Shown: positions 43,522 to 53,102, counted from the first letter of the stretch. The stretch: DNA of 64,000 bases from Amycolatopsis umgeniensis (GCF_014205155.1 NZ_JACHMX010000001.1:5084001-5148000), one strand, 5' to 3'. The notes: generated from the sequence alone by a model not told the origin. Made by a program: numbers and translations.

Positions 43522-44358
43522 ATGACCTTTCTCCAGGGCGCCAAGCGGGTCGCCAACCGTCCATTGCAGACTCTGGACACCCTCGGTGACCAGATGTCGT
43601 TCTACGGCCGCGCGTTGCTGTGGACGCCGCGGACGCTGCGCCGCTACACCAAAGAGGTCCTCCGGCTCCTCGCCGAAGTGAGCTTCGGTTCCGGCTCGCT
43701 CGCGGTCATCGGCGGCACGGTCGGCGTGATGGTCGGCCTGACGCTGTTCACCGGTGTCCTCGTCGGCCTCCAGGGCTACTCGGCGCTGAACTCGATCGGC
43801 ACCTCGGCCTTCACCGGCTTCCTCACAGCGTTCTTCAACACCCGCGAGATCGCGCCGCTGGTCGCGGGCCTCGCGCTGTCGGCGACCGTCGGCGCCGGGT
43901 TCACCGCCCAGCTGGGCGCGATGCGGATCTCGGAGGAGATCGACGCGCTCGAGGTGATGGGCGTGCCGAGCCTGCCGTACCTGGTGACCACGCGGATCAT
44001 CGCCGGTTTCGTCGCGGTCATCCCGCTGTACGTCATCGGCCTGCTGAGTTCGTATCTCGCGTCCAGATTGGTCGTTATCTACATCTACAACCAGTCAGCG
44101 GGAACCTACGACCACTATTTCGACCTCTTCTTACCACCGCAGGATGTGCTCTATTCGTTCATCAAGGTGCTGTTGTTCAGCGTCTTGATCATCCTGTCCC
44201 ATTGCTATTTCGGATACCGGGCCTCCGGTGGCCCCGCCGGCGTCGGCGTGGCGGTCGGCAAGGCGGTGCGGCTGAGCATCGTCACGGTGTCCATCATGAA
44301 CTTCTTCATCGGTTTCGCGATCTGGGGAACCGACGTCACGGTGAGGATCGCAGGATGA
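43522..44358 (+). CDS. yrbEB: MlaE/YrbE family permease B
   Basis: This 278-residue permease is the second subunit. It has GRALLWTPRTLRRYTKEVLR at the N-terminus, about five membrane spans, the ISEEIDALEVMGVPSLPYL coupling segment near residue 137, and GGPAGVGVAVGKAVR near residue 240. It overlaps mceA by ATGA at 44355. Codon use at 44040-44210 is less GC-biased than in the neighbours. Confidence 0.93.
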   Translation: MTFLQGAKRVANRPLQTLDTLGDQMSFYGRALLWTPRTLRRYTKEVLRLLAEVSFGSGSLAVIGGTVGVMVGLTLFTGVLVGLQGYSALNSIGTSAFTGFLTAFFNTREIAPLVAGLALSATVGAGFTAQLGAMRISEEIDALEVMGVPSLPYLVTTRIIAGFVAVIPLYVIGLLSSYLASRLVVIYIYNQSAGTYDHYFDLFLPPQDVLYSFIKVLLFSVLIILSHCYFGYRASGGPAGVGVAVGKAVRLSIVTVSIMNFFIGFAIWGTDVTVRIAG

Positions 44359-45698
44359 TCGCGACAGTCCGGCGCAGGCTACTGGGCCTGATGCTCGTCG
44401 CCGTCATCGTCGGCGGTGTGGCGCTGAGCATCGCCTTGTACGAGAAGGCGTTCACCCCGGTGGTGAGCGTGAAGCTGCAATCGAGCAGCATCGGGAACCA
44501 GTTGCTCAAGCAGTCCGACGTCAAGGTCCGCGGCCTCATCGTCGGTTCGGTGAAGGAGATCGCCGCGACGCCGGATGGCGCCGAGCTCACGCTCGCGCTG
44601 AACCCGGAGTCCGCGAAACTGATCCCCCAGAACGTTTCCGCGCGATTCCTGCCGAAGACGTTGTTCGGTGAGCGCTTCGTCTCCCTCGAGATCCCGGCCG
44701 CCCCTTCGGTGAAGACGATCGCCGAGGGCGACGTGATCACCCAGGACCGCACGTCCAGCGCGGTGGAACTGGAGCAGGCCTTCGCCCATCTGATGCCGGT
44801 GCTCCAGGCCGTCCAGCCGCAGAAGCTGTCGAGCACGCTTTCGGCGATCTCGACCGCGCTCAACGGCCGCGGCGACCAGCTCGGCGACACCCTCGCGCAG
44901 CTCGGCACCTACGTCGGCGACCTGAACCCCCATGAGCCCCAGCTCCAGCGGAACCTCAAGGAACTGGCGGAGTTCTCGGACAACCTCAACGCCGTCGCCC
45001 CGGATCTGGTGCAGACCTTGGACAACCTGAGCACCACCACCCGCACCGTGGTGGACCAGAAGATGAACCTGCAGAACCTCTACGGCAGCGTCACCCAGGC
45101 CTCGGTCGATCTCCAGACCTTCCTGGGGAACAACGCGGACAACCTGATCCGCCTCGCCGACAGCGCCCGCCCGACGGCGGAGCTGCTGGCCAAGTACGCG
45201 CCGGAGTATCCCTGCGTCGTCGGGCAGATGGCCGACGTCCTGCCGAAGATCGACAAGGCGCTCGGCAAGGGCACCAACCGGCCCGGTCTGCACGCGACCA
45301 TCGAGATCACCGTCAACCGCGGCCCGTACCTGCCCGGCAAGGACGAACCGAAGTTCGAGGACAAACGCGGTCCGCGCTGCTACGACCTGAAACAGTTCCC
45401 GGACCCGTTCCCGCAGGACCCGCCGGACGGCCCGATCCAGGACGGCACCACGCACAAGCCGCCCGCACGGTCGACCAACGACGGTCTCTCGCCGTCCAAC
45501 AACTACGCGAACTACGGCGGCTACAACGGAAACGGCGGCAGCGCGCCCGCCGGTAACCCGACCTACAGCACGTCCGAATCGGACTTCCTCGCGCAGCTGG
45601 TCGCCCCGCAGGTCGGCATGTCCGCCTCGGACGTGCCCGGCTGGGGTTCGCTGCTCGTCGGGCCGCTCTATCGCGGAGCGGAGGTGCACGTCCGATGA
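44355..45698 (+). CDS. mceA: MCE family protein MceA
   Basis: This 447-residue protein has an N-terminal membrane anchor (about residues 10-30), an MCE/MlaD domain (about 35-115, with VSVKLQSSSIGNQLLKQSDV and LFGERFVSLEIP), a long helical segment that forms the tunnel, and an Asn/Gly/Pro-rich tail (about 345-415). It is a subunit of the lipid-binding ring outside the membrane. The start overlaps yrbEB (ATGA) and the end overlaps a 35-residue frame (ATGA). Confidence 0.92.
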   Translation: MIATVRRRLLGLMLVAVIVGGVALSIALYEKAFTPVVSVKLQSSSIGNQLLKQSDVKVRGLIVGSVKEIAATPDGAELTLALNPESAKLIPQNVSARFLPKTLFGERFVSLEIPAAPSVKTIAEGDVITQDRTSSAVELEQAFAHLMPVLQAVQPQKLSSTLSAISTALNGRGDQLGDTLAQLGTYVGDLNPHEPQLQRNLKELAEFSDNLNAVAPDLVQTLDNLSTTTRTVVDQKMNLQNLYGSVTQASVDLQTFLGNNADNLIRLADSARPTAELLAKYAPEYPCVVGQMADVLPKIDKALGKGTNRPGLHATIEITVNRGPYLPGKDEPKFEDKRGPRCYDLKQFPDPFPQDPPDGPIQDGTTHKPPARSTNDGLSPSNNYANYGGYNGNGGSAPAGNPTYSTSESDFLAQLVAPQVGMSASDVPGWGSLLVGPLYRGAEVHVR

Positions 45699-45802
45699 CT
45701 GGAATGGAAGTTGCGCCCCTTGTCGAGAAGGTGATCGACACGCGCGCGTTCCGGCCGGAGGCTACGCGATCGCGATCGCGCGCAGACGGGGGGAAGGCAT
45801 GA
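45695..45802 (+). CDS. 35-residue coupled micro-ORF between mceA and mceB
   Basis: ATG at 45695 overlaps the mceA stop by ATGA, and the TGA of this frame (45800-45802) overlaps the mceB ATG by ATGA. The 35 residues (starting MTGMEVAPLVEKVIDTRAF, with an Arg/Ser-rich tail) have no membrane segment. It fills an otherwise 100-base non-coding gap, in an operon where all other junctions are tight. It may be translated to keep ribosomes on the message, or encode a small peptide. No similarity is recognised. Confidence 0.55.
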   Translation: MTGMEVAPLVEKVIDTRAFRPEATRSRSRADGGKA

Positions 45803-46830
45803 GGGGACTTCTCGCACCGCTGATCAAGCTCTGCGCCTTCATCGTGGTCACCGTGCTGTTCACGACGATCCTCGGGATCAGCATCGCCAACATCAACACC
45901 ACCAGTACCAACGCCTACAAGGCCCGCTTCAGCGACGCGACCCTGGTGCTGCCCAACGACGACGTCCGCATCGCGGGCGTCCGGGTCGGGCAGGTCAAGG
46001 AGGTCCGCATCGTCGACAGGCGCCAGGCCGAGATCGAGTTCGAAGTGGACGCCGGCCGCAAGCTGCCCGCCGGGGTCACCGCGCAGATCAAATTCCGGAA
46101 CCTGGTCGGCCAGCGCTACCTCTCGCTCGGTCAGGGCACCGACTCCTCCGGCAAGAACCTGGCGCCCGGCGGCAACATCCCGCTGGAGCGGACCACGCCC
46201 GCGCTCGACCTGACGCAGTTGTTCAACGGGTTCAAACCGCTGTTCACCGCGCTCAACCCGGACGACATCAACAAGCTGTCCTACGAGGTCATCCAGGTCC
46301 TGCAGGGCGAGGGCGGCACGATCGAAAGCCTGCTGAAGCACACCGCTTCGCTCGCCACCACGATCTCCGACAAGGACCAGGTGATCGGTGAGGTCATCGA
46401 CAACCTGAACTCGGTGCTCGACACGGTCAACGCGCATACGCCGCAGCTGAACGACCTGATCGTCAAGCTCCAGCAGCTGGTCTCCGGGCTGGCCGCGGAC
46501 CGCGAGCCGATCGGCGACGCCATCGACTCGCTCGGCACTCTCGCGCAGACGACGTCGGGCCTGCTCGGAGAGGCTCGTGAGCCGCTCAAGCAGGACATCG
46601 CCGCGCTCGGCACGCTGACGAAGAACCTCAACGACAGCCAGCCGATCGTCGAGCACTTCATCCAGTTCCTGCCGCAGAAGGTGACGGCGCTGACCCGCAC
46701 CGCCGACTACGGCTCCTGGTTCAACTTCTTCGCCTGTGAACTGACAGGAGCCGTCGCCCTGCCTCCGCTGATCAACGAGCCGATCAATCTGCCGCTGCTG
46801 CCGGTGAACCGGGCGAGGTGCACGGCATGA
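45799..46830 (+). CDS. mceB: MCE family protein MceB
   Basis: This 343-residue protein has a membrane anchor (about residues 5-27), the MCE domain (about 36-115, with DVRIAGVRVGQVKEVRIVDR and KFRNLVGQRYLSLGQG) and a helical C-terminal part ending in a small Cys-containing segment. It is part of the hexameric MCE ring. It starts at ATG 45799 behind GGGGGAAGG and overlaps the micro-ORF before it and mceC after it (ATGA at 46827). Confidence 0.92.
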   Translation: MRGLLAPLIKLCAFIVVTVLFTTILGISIANINTTSTNAYKARFSDATLVLPNDDVRIAGVRVGQVKEVRIVDRRQAEIEFEVDAGRKLPAGVTAQIKFRNLVGQRYLSLGQGTDSSGKNLAPGGNIPLERTTPALDLTQLFNGFKPLFTALNPDDINKLSYEVIQVLQGEGGTIESLLKHTASLATTISDKDQVIGEVIDNLNSVLDTVNAHTPQLNDLIVKLQQLVSGLAADREPIGDAIDSLGTLAQTTSGLLGEAREPLKQDIAALGTLTKNLNDSQPIVEHFIQFLPQKVTALTRTADYGSWFNFFACELTGAVALPPLINEPINLPLLPVNRARCTA

Positions 46831-47813
46831 AGTCGTTCCAGAAACGCAATCCGATCCCGATCGCGCTGGTCGGCATCTCGGTGCTGCTGCTCGGTTTCCT
46901 CGCCGCGCTCAACTCCGAGGACCTGCCGGTGATCGGCGGCGGCACCACCTACACCGCGGACTTCAGCGAGGCTTCCGGCCTCCAGCAGGACAACGACGTC
47001 CGGGTCGCCGGGGTGAAGGTCGGCAAGATCTCCGAGATCAAGCTCGACGGCGACAAGGTCCGGATCTCCTTCAAGGTCAAGGACGCCTGGCTGGGCGACA
47101 AGACCAGCGCGGCGATCAAGATCAAGACGGTGCTCGGCCAGAAGTACCTGGCGCTCGACCCGCAGGGTCAGCGCACGCTCGACCCGAGCGCGACCATCCC
47201 GCGTGAGCGCACGATGTCGCCGTTCGACGTCCTCGACGCCTTCCGCGGGCTTTCGCAGACTGTCGACGACATCGACACGACGCAGCTGGCGAAGAGCTTC
47301 GACGTCATCACGGAGACCTTCGCCGACACCCCGGCTGACGTGAAGGGCGCGCTGAACGGCCTTTCCCGCCTCTCGGACACCATCGCCAAACGTGACTCGC
47401 AGCTGTCGAGCCTGCTCGCGAACACGCGACAGGTTTCGCAGACGCTCGTCGACCGTGACGCCGAGTTCCAGAAGCTCCTGTCCGACGGCAACAAGCTGCT
47501 CGGGGAGGTGTCCCGGCGCAAGGACGCGATCGCCGCGCTGCTGGACGGCTCGCGCAACCTCGCCACCCAGCTCAAGGGCCTCGTCGACGACAACGACGCG
47601 CAGCTCGACCCGGTGCTCACCCAGCTCGACCAGCTGACCTCGATGTTGCAGCGCAATCAGGACGCGCTCGGCCAGGGCATCGCGCGGTTCGCACCGTTCA
47701 TCCGGGTGTTCACGAACACGATCGGCAACGGCCGCTGGTTCGACAACTACATCTGCGGACTGGTCCTGCCGTCGTTCGGCCCGATCAACGACAAGGGGTG
47801 CTACGAGAAATGA
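46827..47813 (+). CDS. mceC: MCE family protein MceC
   Basis: This 328-residue protein starts at ATG 46827, inside the mceB stop. It has an N-terminal anchor (about 10-27), the MCE domain (about 35-112: DNDVRVAGVKVGKISEIKLD, KTVLGQKYLALDPQG) and a helical region to about 290, ending in NYICGLVLP with a Cys pair. It is coupled to mceD (ATGA at 47810). Confidence 0.92.
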   Translation: MKSFQKRNPIPIALVGISVLLLGFLAALNSEDLPVIGGGTTYTADFSEASGLQQDNDVRVAGVKVGKISEIKLDGDKVRISFKVKDAWLGDKTSAAIKIKTVLGQKYLALDPQGQRTLDPSATIPRERTMSPFDVLDAFRGLSQTVDDIDTTQLAKSFDVITETFADTPADVKGALNGLSRLSDTIAKRDSQLSSLLANTRQVSQTLVDRDAEFQKLLSDGNKLLGEVSRRKDAIAALLDGSRNLATQLKGLVDDNDAQLDPVLTQLDQLTSMLQRNQDALGQGIARFAPFIRVFTNTIGNGRWFDNYICGLVLPSFGPINDKGCYEK

Positions 47814-48988
47814 GTACCCGTCTCGGAGCCGGCCTCGCACGCGGCTTCACCATCGCGATCGTGCTCGCGCTGGTCGTCGCCGGCGCGCTGTGGTGGACGC
47901 TCAAGGACGCCGGCCGCAACCACCTGACCGCCTACTTCGCCGGTGCCGTCGGCCTCTACGAGGGCAACAGCGTCCGCATGCTCGGCGTCGACATGGGCAC
48001 GATCACCAAGATCCAGCCCCTGGGCAACCAGGTCCGCGTCGATCTCGAATACGACCGTTCGGTGGCGGTGCCCGCCGACGCGAAGGCGATCATCGTGTCG
48101 CCGTCGCTGGTCAGCGACCGCTACGTGCAGCTGGCCCCGGCCTACAAGGGCGGCGCGCGGATCGCCGACGGTGCGGTCATCGGCCTCGACCGCACCGAAG
48201 TCCCCCTGGAAGTCGACGAGCTCGCCGCGAGTCTTTCGCGGGTCAGCAAGTCGCTCGGCCCCAACGGCGCCAACAAGAACGGTTCGCTGTCGAACCTGCT
48301 CGACACCGCCGCGAAGAACTTCGACGGCAACGGGCAGGCGCTGCACGACACGATCACGAAACTCGGCCAGGCCGCGGGCACGTTGTCCGGCAACAAGGAC
48401 GACCTGTTCAAGACCGTCGAGAACCTCGGCTCCTTCTCGCAGACGCTGGTGAACAGCGACTCGCAGGTCCGCGACTTCGAGCGGCAGCTCGCCGACGTCA
48501 GCGGTTTCCTCGCGGGGGAGCGGGAGAACCTCGCGGCCACGGTGAAGCAGCTGTCCGACACACTCACCGCGGTGCAGGGCTTCATCGAGAAGAACCGCGA
48601 CCGGCTCAAGTCCAATGTGGACAAGCTGGCCAGCGTGACCAAGGTGCTCGTGGACCAGCGCGGCGCGCTCGCCGAGATCCTCGACGTCGCCCCGGTCGGC
48701 CTCGGGAACCTGGTCAACACCTACAACGCCTCGTCGGGAACGCTCGACGCGCGGGCGAACCTCAATGAGCTCACCCAGCCGCCGCTGGTGATGGTGTGCA
48801 ACCTGCTCAAGCAGACCCCGGACGCGCTCGACGCGCTGGGCGACGCGTGCAAGGGGATCGCCGGACTGGTCGACGGGCTGGTGCCGCTGCCGTCGATCGC
48901 GCAGGTGATCCAGTCCTCGCAGGCGGGCCAGCTGCCGCCGCTTCCGCTGCCCATCGCGGGCCAGCTCTACGGATCGGCGGCGAAGTGA
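47810..48988 (+). CDS. mceD: MCE family protein MceD
   Basis: This 392-residue protein has an anchor (about 10-30), an MCE domain (about 38-115: GNSVRMLGVDMGTITKIQ, SPSLVSDRYVQLAP) and a long helical segment rich in NxxDLxxTVxxLxxF repeats, ending with a Pro-rich tail. It overlaps mceC and overlaps mceE by one base (TGATG at 48986). Confidence 0.92.
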   Translation: MSTRLGAGLARGFTIAIVLALVVAGALWWTLKDAGRNHLTAYFAGAVGLYEGNSVRMLGVDMGTITKIQPLGNQVRVDLEYDRSVAVPADAKAIIVSPSLVSDRYVQLAPAYKGGARIADGAVIGLDRTEVPLEVDELAASLSRVSKSLGPNGANKNGSLSNLLDTAAKNFDGNGQALHDTITKLGQAAGTLSGNKDDLFKTVENLGSFSQTLVNSDSQVRDFERQLADVSGFLAGERENLAATVKQLSDTLTAVQGFIEKNRDRLKSNVDKLASVTKVLVDQRGALAEILDVAPVGLGNLVNTYNASSGTLDARANLNELTQPPLVMVCNLLKQTPDALDALGDACKGIAGLVDGLVPLPSIAQVIQSSQAGQLPPLPLPIAGQLYGSAAK

Positions 48989-50187
48989 TGCGGAAACTCG
49001 CTCTGGTGGCCTGCGGAACCGTCGCCGCGCTGACGTTGAGCGGCTGCGGGTTCAGCGGGATCTACGACATCCCGCTGCCCGGCGGCGCCGAACTCGGCGA
49101 CCACCCGTACACGGTCAAGGTGCAGTTCCGGGACGTGCTGGACCTGACCCCGCAGGCCGGGGTGAAGGTCAACGAGGTCTCCATCGGCCGCGTCGAAGCG
49201 ATCGGGCTGACCCAGGACGGCTGGAACGCCGAGGTCACCCTCCGGGTCAACGGTGACGTGAAACTGCCGGCGAACGCGCTGGCCAACGTCAAGCAGTCGA
49301 GCCTCCTCGGTGAGAAGTACGTCGAGCTGGCCGCGCCCGCCGACGGGCAGGGCAAGCTCGCCGACAACGCGGTGATCCCGCTGGCCCGCACGAACCGCAG
49401 CGTCGAGGTCGAGGAACTGCTCGGCGCGCTTTCGCTGCTGCTCAACGGCGGTGGGGTCGAGCAGCTCAACACGATCACCAAGGAACTCAACAACGCCACC
49501 AGCGGCCGTTCGCCGGAGCTCAAGGCGCTGCTGAACAACACCAACCAGCTGGTCACGAACCTGGACAGGCAGTCCGCGAACATCACGCGGGCGCTCGACG
49601 GGCTGAACCGGCTCTCGCTCACGCTGAACGGCCAGAAGGACAAGCTGGTCGGCGCGGTCGACAACCTCGGACCCGGCCTCGGTGTGCTGGAGCAGCAGCG
49701 CGGCCAGCTGGTGACGATGCTGAACGCGCTCAACAACCTTTCCGGCGTCGCCATCGACACGGTGAACAAGAGCAAGGAAGACCTCGTCGCCGACCTCAAG
49801 GCGCTGCAGCCGACGCTGCAGAAGCTCGGCGAGGCGGGCTCGGATCTGCCCAAGGCGCTGGAGATCCTGTTGACCTTCCCGTTCAGCGACGCCGCCTACG
49901 ACGGCGTCAAGGGTGACTACTTCAACCTGTTCGCGAAGGTCGATCTGAACCTGAACGAGATCCTGAAGAACCTCGGCCGAAGCCGGCAGAACCCGCTCCA
50001 GGACGTCATCCCGGTGCCGGGACTGACCGGCGGGACCGAGGGGCCGGGCGTGAACCCGCCGCTGCCGATCCCCGACAGCGTCGGCGGTGTTTCCGGTAGC
50101 CAGGCCGGTGCGCCGCAGGGCGGCGGGCAGCCGCAACAGACCGGGCCCGCCGGGATCTTCGGCCTGCTGTCGGGAGGTGCGGGCTGA
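48988..50187 (+). CDS. mceE: MCE family lipoprotein MceE
   Basis: This 399-residue lipoprotein (LprK type) has signal and lipobox LTLSGC (Cys near residue 20), then the MCE domain (about 40-120, with AGVKVNEVSIGRVEAIGL and SSLLGEKYVELAAP) and a helical C-terminal part with a Gln/Gly/Pro-rich tail. The lipid anchor replaces the membrane helix of the other Mce subunits. It is coupled to mceF (TGATG at 50185). Confidence 0.92.
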   Translation: MRKLALVACGTVAALTLSGCGFSGIYDIPLPGGAELGDHPYTVKVQFRDVLDLTPQAGVKVNEVSIGRVEAIGLTQDGWNAEVTLRVNGDVKLPANALANVKQSSLLGEKYVELAAPADGQGKLADNAVIPLARTNRSVEVEELLGALSLLLNGGGVEQLNTITKELNNATSGRSPELKALLNNTNQLVTNLDRQSANITRALDGLNRLSLTLNGQKDKLVGAVDNLGPGLGVLEQQRGQLVTMLNALNNLSGVAIDTVNKSKEDLVADLKALQPTLQKLGEAGSDLPKALEILLTFPFSDAAYDGVKGDYFNLFAKVDLNLNEILKNLGRSRQNPLQDVIPVPGLTGGTEGPGVNPPLPIPDSVGGVSGSQAGAPQGGGQPQQTGPAGIFGLLSGGAG

Positions 50188-51452
50188 TGCTGGTCAAAAG
50201 GACGAAGCTCCAGTTGGTCGCCTTCGCGATCATCTCCGTCGTCGCCATCGTGTACGCCCTGATCCGGTTCGCCGGACTCGGCCAGGTCTTCGGCGACGAG
50301 GGCTACACGGTGAAACTCGAGCTCAAGGAGTCGGGCGGCATCTTCCAGAACGCCGAGGTCACCTACCGCGGCTTCAACATCGGCCGGGTCGGCGAGCTGC
50401 GCCTGACCAAGACCGGGCTGGAAGCCGACCTCAACATCGCGCCGGACGCCCCCGCCGTGCCCAGCGACCTCGACGCGGTGGTCGCGAACCGGTCGGCGGT
50501 CGGCGAGCAGTTCGTCGACCTGCGGCCCAAGAGCGAGAAGGGGCCGTTCCTGAAGCCGGGATCGGTCATCCCCGCCGACAAGGTCAAGACGCCGGTGCCC
50601 ACCGAACAGCTCATCGGCGACCTCGACAGCCTCGCGGCGTCGGTGCCGACGGATTCGCTGCGCAAGGTCGTCGACGAGTCGTACAACGCCTTCAACGGCA
50701 CCGGCCCGGATCTGCAGCGGCTGCTCGACACCGCGCGCAGTTTCACCACCACCGCGCAGGAGTACCTGCCGCAGACCATCCAGCTGCTGGAAAAGGGCGG
50801 GCAGGTCCTAGACACGCAGAACGACATGGCGAGCTCGATGAAGTCGTTCAGCGCGGACTTGAACAAACTGTCCGGCACGCTGAAGAACTCCGACGCCGAC
50901 ATCCGGAAGCTGATCGGGATCACCCCGCAGGTGGCGACCCAGATCAGCGAGGTGCTGGCGGAATCGGGGCCGGGGCTGGGCGCGCTGACCGCGAACCTGC
51001 TCACGACGTCGAACCTGCTGGTGACCCGGCTCGACGGGCTGGAGCAGGGCCTGGTGACCTACCCGGTGCTGGCCGCGGGCGCGAACAGCGTCGCCAACGA
51101 CGGCACCGCGCACCTGGGCCTCGCGCTCAACCTGTTCAACCCGCCTTCGTGCACCAAGGGCTACATCGGCCTCGACAAGTACCGCGAAGGCACCGACACC
51201 ACGAACCGGCCGCCGAAGGACGACGCGTACTGCGCCGAGCCGAAGGGCAGCCCGATCAACGTGCGCGGTTCGCAGAACGTGCCGTACAACGGTGTCCCGC
51301 AGATCCCGTCGCAGGGCGAGGTCGCCGCGAACGCGGGCCGGTCGGCCGAGGAACTGGCCGCGCTGCGGGCGGCGCAGGGCATGCCGAGCGTCCTGCAGAG
51401 CCCGGGCGTCAGCCTGGCCAGCCTCGGGTCGCTGCTGGGCCTGCCCGGCTGA
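50187..51452 (+). CDS. mceF: MCE family protein MceF
   Basis: This 421-residue protein has an anchor (about 10-28), the MCE domain (about 38-115: QNAEVTYRGFNIGRVGELRL, NRSAVGEQFVDLRP), a helical region, a Cys-containing segment near 318-345 and an Ala/Gly-rich end. It is the last ring subunit of the operon. The 31-base gap to the Mce-associated gene is the first break in coupling. Confidence 0.92.
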   Translation: MLVKRTKLQLVAFAIISVVAIVYALIRFAGLGQVFGDEGYTVKLELKESGGIFQNAEVTYRGFNIGRVGELRLTKTGLEADLNIAPDAPAVPSDLDAVVANRSAVGEQFVDLRPKSEKGPFLKPGSVIPADKVKTPVPTEQLIGDLDSLAASVPTDSLRKVVDESYNAFNGTGPDLQRLLDTARSFTTTAQEYLPQTIQLLEKGGQVLDTQNDMASSMKSFSADLNKLSGTLKNSDADIRKLIGITPQVATQISEVLAESGPGLGALTANLLTTSNLLVTRLDGLEQGLVTYPVLAAGANSVANDGTAHLGLALNLFNPPSCTKGYIGLDKYREGTDTTNRPPKDDAYCAEPKGSPINVRGSQNVPYNGVPQIPSQGEVAANAGRSAEELAALRAAQGMPSVLQSPGVSLASLGSLLGLPG

Positions 51453-51483
51453 GCCCGAGACCGTATACCTACCCTGGAGTGTC

Positions 51484-52005
51484 ATGAGTTCTTCTCGATC
51501 GCGGACCCTGGTCCTGGGCGCGGCGGCGTTCGCGCTCGCCGCCTTCGTCGCAGCGGCGATCTTCGGGGTCCAGTGGGCCGTGGCCGCTTCGGACGACAAC
51601 GCCGACCTCGCGCGCTCGCGGGACGACGTGGTCAAGGCGGGCGGCACCGCGATCAAGGCGTACACCGAGGTCGACTTCGAGAACCTCGACGAGTTCTTCA
51701 ACCGGCAGAAGGCCGTCTCCGACGACAAGATGAGCCAGCAGCTGGCCCAGTTGGAGCCGACCTACCGCAAGGCGCTCGGCGACGCGAAGACCAAGGTCGC
51801 GACCACGATCCAGGACATCGCCGTCGAGGAACTCGACGACCACGAGGGCAAGGCGAGTTTCCTCGCCGCCATCACCACCCAGGTCACCCAGGGCGACAAG
51901 GCGAGTTCGAAGGCGCTGCGCCTGGAGGTCTCGATGACCAGGGTCGGCGATGAGTGGAAGCTGTCCGGGATCGACAACGTGCCCCTCGTCGCGGCCGGTC
52001 AGTAA
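51484..52005 (+). CDS. Mce-associated membrane protein 1
   Basis: This 173-residue protein has one membrane helix near residues 9-33 and an external NTF2-like domain (about 40-170, with DEFFNRQKAVSDDKM and LRLEVSMTRVGDEWKLSGID). Such Mas proteins stabilise or assist Mce complexes in mycobacteria. It starts at ATG 51484 and is probably co-transcribed with mceF. Confidence 0.85.
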   Translation: MSSSRSRTLVLGAAAFALAAFVAAAIFGVQWAVAASDDNADLARSRDDVVKAGGTAIKAYTEVDFENLDEFFNRQKAVSDDKMSQQLAQLEPTYRKALGDAKTKVATTIQDIAVEELDDHEGKASFLAAITTQVTQGDKASSKALRLEVSMTRVGDEWKLSGIDNVPLVAAGQ

Positions 52006-52032
52006 GAGCGTCACCTAGAACGGAGCCCCGTA

Positions 52033-52998
52033 GTGCCCCCCTCCCGTCGCCAGCCCCCTCGCAGCACTCCGCCGGTGCGCCGCCCCCGGGTGGCCGGTCT
52101 GCGACGGCCCGGTGCGTCTCCTGTCGATGAGGCTCCCGAGGTCTCCGCTCCCGAGGTCGAGGTCGAGGTCGACGAAACGCCGGCGCCGGTTCGCCGTCCG
52201 TCGCCGCGGCCCGCTCCGCGTCCTGCGCCTGAACCCGAGCCTGAGGAAGCCGTCGTCGACGCTCCTGAAGAGGTCGAGGAGGCTCCCGAAGACGAGGTTG
52301 TCGCGAAGCCGAGCCCGCGCGCGAAGGCCCCTGCGGTCGCGGAGGAGAAGCCGGACGACCTCGAAGAGGCCGAAGCCGAGGCCGCTTCCGAAGCCTCTGA
52401 GTCAGAGTCCGAGAAGAAGCCAGGCTCTCGCCAGCTGATCCTGGCGGGCGCGCTGGTCGTCGTCGGGCTGCTGCTGGCCGCGACAGCGGTGCTCTTCCAT
52501 CTCAAGGCTTCCGAGGTGTCGAGCTCGACGGACAACACGGCGCTGCTGGACGTCGCGAAGACCGCGCAGGTCAAGGACCAGGTCGCGAAGGCGACCGAGG
52601 CGCTCTTCTCGTACGACTACAAGAACATCGCGAAGACGGAGACCGCGGCGGGCGATCTGCTGGTCAACGACGAGGTGCGGGCGAAGTACAACCTGCTGAT
52701 GGGCGAGGTCAAGCGACTGGCCCCGCAGCAGAAGATGGTCGTGACCTGCAAGGTCACCCGCAGCGCCGTCATCCGGCTGGAGGGCGACAGGGCCGACGTG
52801 ATGGTCTTCGTCGACCAGAGTTCGACTCGGGCCGACACGAACAAGACCACCGCCGGGAGCGCGCAGCTGCATTTGAACGCGGAGCTGCAGGGCGACAAGT
52901 GGAAGATCACGGCGATGAACACCTACGCCGCTCCGCCCAACCCGGCCGCCTCCTCGGCTCCCGCCGCACCCCCCGCTTCGCCTGCGCCCTCCAAGTAG
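52033..52998 (+). CDS. Mce-associated membrane protein 2
   Basis: This 321-residue protein starts at GTG 52033. The first 130 residues are a Pro/Glu/Arg-rich low-complexity cytoplasmic tail, then a membrane helix near residues 134-154, then an NTF2-like external domain (about 165-300, with KTETAAGDLLVNDEVRAKYN). The C-terminus is Ala/Pro-rich. It is a second Mas-type accessory, 27 bases after the first. Confidence 0.83.
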   Translation: MPPSRRQPPRSTPPVRRPRVAGLRRPGASPVDEAPEVSAPEVEVEVDETPAPVRRPSPRPAPRPAPEPEPEEAVVDAPEEVEEAPEDEVVAKPSPRAKAPAVAEEKPDDLEEAEAEAASEASESESEKKPGSRQLILAGALVVVGLLLAATAVLFHLKASEVSSSTDNTALLDVAKTAQVKDQVAKATEALFSYDYKNIAKTETAAGDLLVNDEVRAKYNLLMGEVKRLAPQQKMVVTCKVTRSAVIRLEGDRADVMVFVDQSSTRADTNKTTAGSAQLHLNAELQGDKWKITAMNTYAAPPNPAASSAPAAPPASPAPSK

Positions 52999-53010
52999 CG
53001 CCGCCGGGAC

Positions 53011-53080
53011 CTGCGTTTAGCCCGCTAATCGCGATCCGGTGCGCTGGGTGCCCGGACCTGCGTTTAGCGGGCTAACGCGA
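53011..53080. repeat. Two TTTAGC palindromic repeats after the mce operon
   Basis: Copies lie at 53011-53034 (one arm ends CTAATCGCGA) and 53058-53080 (shortened by one base), in the 104-base gap after the mce operon and before the convergent gene at 53103. Confidence 0.8.
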
Positions 53081-53102
53081 CGCGTGGGCGCGTCGACCTG
53101 GG

